A stretch of 5,177 nt of DNA from an uncultured Bacteroidales bacterium (GTDB lineage Bacteria > Bacteroidota > Bacteroidia > Bacteroidales > WCHB1-69), in assembly GCA_937949745.1 (NCBI GenBank), contig CALECM010000124.1, positions 1 through 5,177 on the forward strand. Reading direction: 5' to 3'. The translations under genes and the position numbers were made by a program. Shown here piece by piece: positions 1-5,177 of this stretch; positions within the stretch are counted from its first letter, which is position 1, and each line of letters opens with the position of its first letter. A model generated the notes under the pieces. The model did not search any database. It was not told the origin of the DNA and saw only the letters and a program-made list of their open reading frames with translations.

Positions 1-1567
1 CCGTTATTCTATTAAGAATATCGCCCGTATTCCAAAGGAAAACAGGATTATCCACCTCCGTAACCGCTTCCAGTTCCGTGTAGAATTCATCACAGTAATC
101 CAGTAAAGACACAATCCTTACAGTGGGTTCTTCAATGATCAGTGTCACATATGTGGTACTGTCGCAGCCGTTTATTCCCGGATAAACGATCGTGTAAGTT
201 CCCGGATTAGGAAAAGAGTGTTGGGCGTCATACTGATATGGGAGTTTTTCGGCACAGGTTGAAATGGTATCGTAATAAACCGGTTTCTCCACTTCGCGTA
301 TGGATATGGTCTGGTATATCGTATCCGTACATTCCTGGTCAGGATCAAATAAAGTCAACCGGACCGTATAATCTCCCGGATTTGGATAAGTATGGACCGG
401 AGAGACCTGATAAATCTCATTGGGATTAGAAGAGCCGTCGCCGAAGTCCCATTCCACGAATTCCACAGGCCTGTAACCTCCATTGGTTCCTATTACCCGG
501 ACTTTACTCGTATTATTAAAATATACTTTTGACTGGCAATCCTCATGTACTTCTTTATGATTAAAATCGGCCTGAAGTTCGTAATAATTGATGGTAGTTT
601 GCAAATCCACCTCAATTCCGGTATAGGAAGTCATTTTACATTTTATAAAAGTAATGTTGGTATCCCGTTCGGTCATAAATTGTTCCAGGTCCCGAGGGCC
701 TATTTCATTATCATTCTCGTCGTACCACCTGTATTTTTCAAATCCGCTGGGAGCGTTAACCCTGAGGCTGTCTCCTTCACAGGATTTAACATCCAGGTTC
801 CCGGCCATACATTTTGCCGTATAATAAGTATATCCCCAGTGGCCATTCTGAGTACATCCGGTAACCAGTATTTCCAGTTTAAGTTCCTGTCCAACATAAT
901 TCCTGAGGTCAAAAGCCACCGGAGTCCAGTTCACCCAGATCACCGCATCATTGCCAACATCACATTTATACCATTGTGCAAGCGGATTTTGATCAGGATT
1001 GGGATAATAGATACCCGTAATTTTATCATAACCGGTGTTGAGTAAATATTTCATCCCTGGTATAGGATTATTATTAGCATCCAATATCCTGATCTGAAAA
1101 ATCGGATTGTCAGTGTAAGATACGTGAGGCAATTGCACCACAAATGCAAAATAAACAGATACTAAATTAGACTCTTCGGTAGGGATAAAGGAGTAAACAT
1201 TTCCTGCTCCGTAATAGCCACTGCTATAAGGTGCAGTAGGCTCATTCAGCCGGATCACGGACTCCACCGGTTCCTGATCCCAGGTTGAGGGAGGTACAGT
1301 TAGGTTCATCCTGATCCCACTGGTTACATAAAAAGCGTTTTGGTCTTCGAATTGAGCGGAAATCGGAATTATGCTATGGGAACTTCTGCGGGTACCAGTT
1401 TGGTAATTAGTTGAATTCCCGAGATTATTAAAATTATTACTTGTATTATAACATTTTCTTAAACAATCAGCGTCAAGATTCATGAAGGGAGGACAACCGT
1501 CACACGTTTGAGCCTTAATTCCTATAGAAGCTAATAGGGAAATTAGTAAGGTTAAAAATTTTTTCAT
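1..1567 (-). CDS. Large secreted PKD-repeat surface protein, N-terminal part (3' end outside window)
   Basis: The frame is open for 522 codons from ATG at 1567-1565 to the window edge, so the protein is partial. Residues 1-19 are a signal peptide (MKK, then a leucine-rich core, with likely cleavage IKA|Q). No lipobox is seen. Four cysteines follow at C22, C25, C35 and C39. Residues about 55-260 look like a beta-rich domain of the kind found at the front of secreted Bacteroidota proteins, with W211/W214 and the motif GCTQNGHWGY at 237-246. Residues 257-337 are Ig-like. Residues 340-423 form a PKD domain with WDFGDG at 373-378 and HTYPNPGDYTV at 392-402. Residues 424-480 match the repeat type ending GCDST..(V/L)T (467-475), and a further repeat with WNTG at 512-515 begins near 483. 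Such proteins usually end in a type IX secretion sorting domain, which would lie beyond the window. Adhesion or another surface role is inferred; no enzyme motif is visible. It is divergent from lipA. Confidence 0.88.
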   Translation of the reverse strand, partial: MKKFLTLLISLLASIGIKAQTCDGCPPFMNLDADCLRKCYNTSNNFNNLGNSTNYQTGTRRSSHSIIPISAQFEDQNAFYVTSGIRMNLTVPPSTWDQEPVESVIRLNEPTAPYSSGYYGAGNVYSFIPTEESNLVSVYFAFVVQLPHVSYTDNPIFQIRILDANNNPIPGMKYLLNTGYDKITGIYYPNPDQNPLAQWYKCDVGNDAVIWVNWTPVAFDLRNYVGQELKLEILVTGCTQNGHWGYTYYTAKCMAGNLDVKSCEGDSLRVNAPSGFEKYRWYDENDNEIGPRDLEQFMTERDTNITFIKCKMTSYTGIEVDLQTTINYYELQADFNHKEVHEDCQSKVYFNNTSKVRVIGTNGGYRPVEFVEWDFGDGSSNPNEIYQVSPVHTYPNPGDYTVRLTLFDPDQECTDTIYQTISIREVEKPVYYDTISTCAEKLPYQYDAQHSFPNPGTYTIVYPGINGCDSTTYVTLIIEEPTVRIVSLLDYCDEFYTELEAVTEVDNPVFLWNTGDILNRIT

Positions 1568-1606
1568 TGTTATCTTCATTTACCTTTTGCAGACCCAATC
1601 ATTCTA

Positions 1607-1614
1607 CAAAAATA
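1607..1614 (-). promoter_or_regulatory. Candidate -7 promoter element for the secreted PKD protein gene
   Basis: The minus strand reads TATTTTTG, an exact match to the Bacteroidota -7 consensus TAnnTTTG. It lies 39 nt upstream of the ATG and would give a leader of about 35 nt. No good TTTG -33 element is present at the expected spacing. The leader is A-rich without a Shine-Dalgarno sequence, as usual in this phylum. In A/T-rich DNA such matches can occur by chance. Confidence 0.4.
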
Positions 1615-1700
1615 ATTATTAATTGCTATATAGACTCATATTTTAACATTTTGTTGCCCGGTTTTTATAAAGATTGGAAAATAGGTTTGTTTGTATCTTT

Positions 1701-1740
1701 CCGGATAATTTCCGGCATAGGTTTTTAGAAGAACCGGCAT
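1701..1740. repeat. Phased CCGG(C/A)T-like repeats in the divergent intergenic region
   Basis: CCGGATA starts at 1701, CCGGCATA at 1712 and CCGGCATTA at 1734, all in the same orientation and offset by 11 and 22 bp (one and two helical turns). The first two copies are each preceded by TTT (TTTCCGG at 1698-1704 and 1709-1715). They stand out in otherwise A/T-rich non-coding DNA upstream of the predicted lipA promoter. They could be a regulator binding array, but that is inference, and short repeats may arise by chance. Confidence 0.3.
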
Positions 1741-1759
1741 TATATCTCTGCCTTCTGGT

Positions 1760-1803
1760 GTTTATATGTAAAATAAAAGATGTAATTTTGTAATCATATA
1801 AAC
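1760..1803. repeat. Perfect 9-bp inverted repeat bracketing the lipA promoter
   Basis: GTTTATATG at 1760-1768 is the exact reverse complement of CATATAAAC at 1795-1803, with 26 bp between the arms. The predicted lipA -7 element lies inside. The left arm falls about where the -33 contact would be and the right arm at or just after the predicted transcription start. This geometry suits a repressor operator better than an RNA hairpin, because the left arm would not be transcribed from this promoter. Function is inferred only. Confidence 0.4.
1783..1790 (+). promoter_or_regulatory. Candidate -7 promoter element for lipA
   Basis: TAATTTTG matches the Bacteroidota -7 consensus TAnnTTTG exactly. 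It lies 44 nt before the lipA ATG, predicting transcription start near 1796 and a leader of about 40 nt. The -33 region (about 1760-1764, GTTTA) is only a partial match to TTTG. The leader (ending AAGTACGGA before the ATG) has no Shine-Dalgarno sequence. Confidence 0.5.
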
Positions 1804-1834
1804 GTCATTTACCAGATAAAATTATAAGTACGGA

Positions 1835-2692
1835 ATGAGGGAATTGAGAAAACCGGCATGGCTGAAAATCAAGCTTGAAACAGGTGAAAACTACCCTGTG
1901 GTGAAAGAAACTGTGGAGAAATATCACCTCCATACGATATGCAGCAGCGGGAAATGCCCTAATATGTCACACTGTTGGAATATGGGAACCGCGACTTTTA
2001 TGATCATGGGAGATATTTGTACCCGTTCGTGTAAATTTTGCGCCACTAAAACCGGTAAACCTCTTCCGCTCGATAAGGATGAACCTGCTAATATTGCCAA
2101 AAGTATCGGGTTGATGAAATTGAAGCACTGTGTTATCACGTCAGTCGACCGTGACGACCTTCCGGATAAAGGCGCCCGCCATTGGGCCGAAACCGTGTCT
2201 CTTATTAAGGAATCGTCTCCCGAAGTTGTTATTGAAGTGTTAATTCCCGATTATGAACAGGATCTGCTCGATATCGTACTGTCTTCCAATCCCGACATTG
2301 TAGGCCATAACCTTGAAACCATAGAACGGATCACTCCTTTGGTAAGGAGCCGGGCTACTTATGCCGGCAGTCTCCGGGTACTGGAACATATAGCGGCGAA
2401 AGGGTATATTGCCAAAACAGGGATTATGGTCGGACTCGGGGAAACCCGGGACGAAGTGGTGAAATTGATGGAAGATTGCCGTTCGGCGGGATGTTCGATG
2501 ATCACGATCGGACAGTATCTGCAACCTACCCAAAACAATATTGAGGTGCACGAATATATCCGACCTGAGGTTTTTGAATATTATAAAGAAACGGGGAAAG
2601 AATTGGGATTTAAAAATGTGGAATCCGCCCCTTTGGTAAGGTCTTCTTATATGGCGGAACAATCTTTCGTCAATTCTTTACGTAAAGGATAG
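1835..2692 (+). CDS. lipA: Lipoyl synthase (radical SAM, two [4Fe-4S] clusters)
   Basis: LipA inserts two sulfur atoms at C6 and C8 of an octanoyl chain already attached to a lipoyl-domain lysine, finishing de novo lipoate assembly in the cytoplasm. The 285-residue length is normal for the family. All diagnostic motifs are intact: the N-terminal RKPAWLKIKL (5-14); the auxiliary-cluster cysteines C36, C41 and C47 in CSSGKCPNMSHC (CX4CX5C); the radical-SAM cluster cysteines C62, C66 and C69 in CTRSCKFC (CX3CX2C); and the C-terminal RSSY (269-272), which supplies the serine ligand to the sacrificial auxiliary cluster. TSVDRDDLPDKGA and VGLGET are also typical. The ATG at 1835 fits because family homology begins within a few residues of it. 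It converges with lipB, which makes its substrate, with 6 nt between stops. It appears to be transcribed alone from its own promoter. Confidence 0.97.
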   Translation: MRELRKPAWLKIKLETGENYPVVKETVEKYHLHTICSSGKCPNMSHCWNMGTATFMIMGDICTRSCKFCATKTGKPLPLDKDEPANIAKSIGLMKLKHCVITSVDRDDLPDKGARHWAETVSLIKESSPEVVIEVLIPDYEQDLLDIVLSSNPDIVGHNLETIERITPLVRSRATYAGSLRVLEHIAAKGYIAKTGIMVGLGETRDEVVKLMEDCRSAGCSMITIGQYLQPTQNNIEVHEYIRPEVFEYYKETGKELGFKNVESAPLVRSSYMAEQSFVNSLRKG

Positions 2693-2698
2693 GGGAGT

Positions 2699-3358
2699 TC
2701 ACCGGAATATTTCCAGTAAATTGTTCTTGAGTACTGTTTTAACTTCTTCCATATCTAAAGTATTTCCCAGTTCTTTTTGCATGGAGGTAACTCCTTTATT
2801 TACGAAACCGCAAGGATTGATATAATTAAAGTATTCAAGATCTGTGTTGACATTCAACGCAAAACCGTGCATGGTAACGAAACGGGAAGCTTTTACTCCG
2901 ATGGCGCAGATCTTACGGGCTTTAGTTGTGTCCGCGTCTAACCAGACTCCTGTGGCTCCGGGAAGCCGGGTAGAGATAATACCGTAATTTTGTAAAGTTT
3001 TAATAATCCCTTCTTCGAGGCTTGTCACATATGCTTTCAGGGTAAGATGATAATTCTCCAGATCAAGAATAGGATAACCTACGATCTGTCCAGGACCATG
3101 GTAAGTGATATCGCCTCCCCGGTCAATATGATAAAAAGTGGCTTTGGTCTTCTCCAGAAATTCCCGGCTTACAAGCAGGTTATTTTCATTCCCGCTTTTT
3201 CCGAGGGTATACACGTGAGGATGCTCACAAAATACCAGGGTATCCATATCCCTGGTATCCTTTTTTTCTTTTTTAGTTCCAATAATATTATGGAAAATTA
3301 TTTCCTGTTTTTTCCAGGCCTGGAGATAGTCTATACATCCCCAATCGACGAATTTCAT
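2699..3358 (-). CDS. lipB: Octanoyl-[ACP]:protein N-octanoyltransferase
   Basis: LipB transfers the octanoyl group from octanoyl-ACP to the lysine of lipoyl domains in the cytoplasm, the step before LipA. At 219 residues it has the usual size. The signature RGGDITYHGPGQ is at 80-91, with EHPHVYTLGKSG at 45-56 upstream of it. The catalytic pair is present: lysine K149 in KICAIGVK and cysteine C183 in NPCG, 34 residues apart as in E. coli LipB (K135/C169). HGFALNVNTDL (164-174) is also conserved. The ATG at 3358 is supported because DWGCIDYLQAW (5-15) matches the normal start of the family. The gene lies 13 nt downstream of the TlpA-like gene on the same strand, without a terminator between, so co-transcription is likely. 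Residues 29-43 form a variable, lysine-rich linker whose opposite strand contains a terminator-like hairpin. Confidence 0.96.
   Translation of the reverse strand: MKFVDWGCIDYLQAWKKQEIIFHNIIGTKKEKKDTRDMDTLVFCEHPHVYTLGKSGNENNLLVSREFLEKTKATFYHIDRGGDITYHGPGQIVGYPILDLENYHLTLKAYVTSLEEGIIKTLQNYGIISTRLPGATGVWLDADTTKARKICAIGVKASRFVTMHGFALNVNTDLEYFNYINPCGFVNKGVTSMQKELGNTLDMEEVKTVLKNNLLEIFR
3232..3274 (+). terminator. Terminator-like hairpin and T-tract inside lipB, antisense to it
   Basis: On the plus strand ATACCAGGG (3232-3240) pairs perfectly with CCCTGGTAT (3250-3258), giving a 9-bp stem with a 9-nt loop. After two bases comes TTTTTTTCTTTTTT (3261-3274). This has the form of an intrinsic terminator for plus-strand transcription, about 540 nt beyond the lipA stop. 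On the minus strand the same stem is followed only by TTTTG, so it should not strongly stop lipB transcription. It overlaps codons 29-43 of lipB, a poorly conserved stretch. Whether it works is untested. Confidence 0.5.
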
Positions 3359-3371
3359 ACACGGTTTGGCT

Positions 3372-5066
3372 TTATTCCCCGAAAATTTTTTTCAAAGCAT
3401 TGGAAAGCTGTTCGCCGCGAAGATTTTTTCCGATTATTTTTCCGTCCTTATCTATAAGAAAAGTAGCCGGAATAGAATTGACGCCGTATAATTTGGCAGC
3501 ATCGGAAGACCAGTATTTCAGGTCGCTTACGTGATTCTTCCAAACGAGATTATCGGTTTCGATAGCTTTTATCCAGCTGTTTTTATCACGGTCAAGGGAA
3601 ACACTGTAAATTTCAAATCCTTTATCTTTATACTTGTTGTATACGCTGACCACATTCGGATTTTCCCGGCGGCATGGTCCGCACCAGGAAGCCCAGAAAT
3701 CAATCAGTACGACTTTTCCTCGTAAATCCGATAATTTCATGATAGTTCCGTCAGGATTGGGAAACGCGAGTTCCGGAGCCGTAGCGCCTATGGAGGTGGA
3801 AGTAGAAGGGGATTGCATCACTTTATAGCGGTCGTTTACAATTTGATTATCAGGATATTTTTTGTGCAATGCTGTCACTATTTCATTGTGTAATTCCACA
3901 TTGTTATCCCTCGGGAAATAATCCACGAACATTAATACCGCCAGCTCATCTTTGTTTTCTAAAAGAAGATTTTTAATCCGCTCATTGATGATTTTATTTT
4001 GCTGGTCATATTGCCCCTGGTGTTGGGCTACTACAGCCGTAACTTTATTCTGGGACTCCGCCAATATTTCTTTCGATATATTCTCGGATTCCGCGGCTTT
4101 TCCGGAATACTCTTTTTCCGTTTTTTCCATTTGACCGGCATGTTTGTCTACAAGGGCGATAATTTCATTGGCCAAGGCCGTTTTATTTTTCTTATTTTCC
4201 AGTAGTCCGTTATAGCTAAGGCTGTCTCTTCTAAGATTAATTTTTCTGACCCCTTCCATAAAACCAGCCATATCCTGATCGGCAATACGGTGTCTTTCTT
4301 CCAGTAATGCGTTATATCGATCTACTTTTGAATTAAATGCCTGGTCTCCGTCTGCGGCATTAGCGTTAATGTTATAGTTGGGTAAAACACTTTCTTTATA
4401 ACTCTCGTAAGTCCGGTAGGAATTCTCGATGGTTTTCAGCATTTCCGGAGTAAGCAGCAGGAAAGAATCCACTTTTTTAGAATTGATCTGGCCGTTTTTG
4501 CTATACCGGGAAACCATATCTTTAAGATCGGCTGTCGTTGCCAAAGAAGCGATGATATAATTATCGATGTCTTTATTGGATTGCCGGTAGGGACTGAATT
4601 CTTTGTGGAAATTATTATAAAAGATCTGGGTTTGATTCGTTTGTAAAGATTGGTTGATCTGGGATAAAAGATTTTTATTCCGGGTGATAAGGTCGGCCGC
4701 CTCTTTTACAAGTTCCATAGAAGAGGAACCGGCCACGGAATCGATTAGGGAAAGGTCTTCCCCGTTAAATTCTATGTATACTTTTTCTCCTGGTGAGAAG
4801 GCACCGAGCAAAGATTCTTTTTCTGTAAATGAAAGCCTGTACAGATCTGTTTTAGGTATCTGGGCGAGAATGGAAAAGGTCCCGTCTTCTTTTACGGGGA
4901 CTGAAGCAATGGGAGCCTGGTTGTTATTGTAGGCTAATTTCAGATCAACCTTATCAAAGGTGTTATTGTTGATTTTCCCGTTTACATTTAAAGACTTTTG
5001 GGCTGATAATGCCGGAAAAGTTAGTAATAAAGCGCAAAAACAAAGGGGGAAAAGGAAACGTTTCAT
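3372..5066 (-). CDS. Exported TlpA/ResA-like thiol-disulfide oxidoreductase with DUF4369-like N-terminus
   Basis: This 564-residue protein has a signal peptide (MKR, hydrophobic core, likely cleavage ALSA|Q after residue 22), so it acts in the periplasm or at the outer membrane. Cysteines 9 and 11 lie in the signal core and do not form a lipobox. Residues about 25-115 resemble the DUF4369 beta domain (VNGKI, then VKEDGTF and SPGEKVYIEF). Residues about 120-415 are mostly helical and charged, with a coiled-coil-like stretch near 290-385. Residues about 425-564 are a TlpA thioredoxin fold: GATAPELAFP, LRGKVVLIDFWASWCGPC with active-site C462/C465, and SIPATFLID with the cis-proline P533. The two active-site cysteines are the only ones in the mature chain, so it likely exchanges disulfides through this pair alone. 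Reduction of extracytoplasmic protein thiols is the family role; its substrate is unknown. It heads a probable two-gene operon with lipB. The ATG at 5066 is chosen because the signal peptide begins there. Confidence 0.92.
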   Translation of the reverse strand: MKRFLFPLCFCALLLTFPALSAQKSLNVNGKINNNTFDKVDLKLAYNNNQAPIASVPVKEDGTFSILAQIPKTDLYRLSFTEKESLLGAFSPGEKVYIEFNGEDLSLIDSVAGSSSMELVKEAADLITRNKNLLSQINQSLQTNQTQIFYNNFHKEFSPYRQSNKDIDNYIIASLATTADLKDMVSRYSKNGQINSKKVDSFLLLTPEMLKTIENSYRTYESYKESVLPNYNINANAADGDQAFNSKVDRYNALLEERHRIADQDMAGFMEGVRKINLRRDSLSYNGLLENKKNKTALANEIIALVDKHAGQMEKTEKEYSGKAAESENISKEILAESQNKVTAVVAQHQGQYDQQNKIINERIKNLLLENKDELAVLMFVDYFPRDNNVELHNEIVTALHKKYPDNQIVNDRYKVMQSPSTSTSIGATAPELAFPNPDGTIMKLSDLRGKVVLIDFWASWCGPCRRENPNVVSVYNKYKDKGFEIYSVSLDRDKNSWIKAIETDNLVWKNHVSDLKYWSSDAAKLYGVNSIPATFLIDKDGKIIGKNLRGEQLSNALKKIFGE

Positions 5067-5089
5067 GGTATTTAATTTAAAAAGTTGTG

Positions 5090-5116
5090 CAAATTTACAA
5101 ATAATTCCATAACAAA
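5090..5116 (-). promoter_or_regulatory. Candidate promoter for the tlpA-like/lipB operon
   Basis: The minus strand reads TAAATTTG at 5097-5090, an exact TAnnTTTG -7 match ending 23 nt before the ATG. A TTTG is found at 5116-5113 with a 15-nt gap, somewhat shorter than usual; another at 5128-5125 is too far (27 nt). The predicted leader is very short (under 20 nt), A/T-rich and lacks a Shine-Dalgarno sequence. The remaining bases to the window end show no gene. Confidence 0.42.
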
Positions 5117-5177
5117 ATGATAGGCAAATTATGTAATTATCCTCAATAAGACTCTTATACCCTTCCGAATGTTTAAA

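Noticed and set aside
545..1045. A 166-codon open frame on the plus strand
   Set aside because: It is antisense to the secreted PKD protein, whose frame is continuous through here with signal peptide and domain motifs. The plus-strand translation shows no recognisable domain.
1686..1725. Second lipA promoter: TTTG at 1690-1693 with TAGGTTTT at 1718-1725
   Set aside because: The -7 lacks the final G and the gap is 24 nt; the 1783-1790 element is a better match and nearer the gene.
2240..2662. A 140-codon minus-strand open frame
   Set aside because: It lies opposite the conserved lipA coding sequence, which has all family motifs; this is a shadow frame.
2701..2716. Small inverted repeat GGAA-TAT-TTCC just past the lipA stop as a lipA terminator
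   Set aside because: The stem is only 4 bp and no T-tract follows, so it is too weak to call.
3413..3432. TTCGCCGCGAAG followed by T6 as a plus-strand terminator
   Set aside because: The stem is about 4 bp with a 3-nt loop, in coding sequence opposite the tlpA-like gene; too weak and without a plus-strand gene directly upstream.
3047..3457. A 136-codon plus-strand open frame across the lipB/tlpA-like junction
   Set aside because: It is antisense to lipB's RGGDITYHGPGQ region and the end of the TlpA domain; its translation has no domain-like pattern.
1..5177. CRISPR arrays, tRNA/rRNA genes, insertion sequences or phage genes
   Set aside because: I saw no spaced direct repeats, cloverleaf-like segments, transposase motifs or terminal inverted repeats on reading both strands by eye.

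Overview
The window looks like chromosomal DNA from a member of the Bacteroidota, probably an anaerobic Bacteroidales-like lineage. The evidence is threefold. Candidate promoters match the Bacteroidota -7 element TAnnTTTG rather than TATAAT. Leaders are A/T-rich and lack Shine-Dalgarno sequences. The gene content is also typical: a large secreted PKD-repeat protein and a DUF4369-like/TlpA thioredoxin fusion. Genus cannot be decided from this sequence.

Layout: (1) Positions 1-1567, minus strand: the N-terminal 522 codons of a large secreted multidomain surface protein whose 3' end lies outside the window. (2) Positions 1568-1834: an intergenic region between divergent genes, holding a promoter for each side, a phased set of CCGG-containing sites, and a perfect 9-bp dyad bracketing the predicted lipA promoter. 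(3) Positions 1835-2692, plus: lipA, lipoyl synthase. (4) Positions 2699-3358, minus: lipB, octanoyltransferase, converging on lipA with only 6 nt between stop codons. (5) Positions 3372-5066, minus: an exported TlpA-family thiol-disulfide oxidoreductase with a DUF4369-like N-terminus and a long helical middle, 13 nt upstream of lipB and probably co-transcribed with it. (6) Positions 5067-5177: non-coding, with a candidate promoter for the tlpA-like/lipB unit. No gene is visible in the last 110 bases.

LipB and LipA form the complete de novo lipoylation pathway. LipB moves octanoate from octanoyl-ACP to a lipoyl domain (for example GcvH or 2-oxoacid dehydrogenase E2), and LipA inserts the two sulfurs. 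The TlpA-like protein acts outside the cytoplasm, so its link with lipB is transcriptional; any functional link is unproven. The secreted protein appears unrelated to the lipoate genes.

The most unusual signal is a hairpin plus T-tract, shaped like an intrinsic terminator, on the plus strand inside lipB. It could end lipA transcripts that run antisense through most of lipB. I found no clearly undescribed system; the genes themselves belong to recognisable families.
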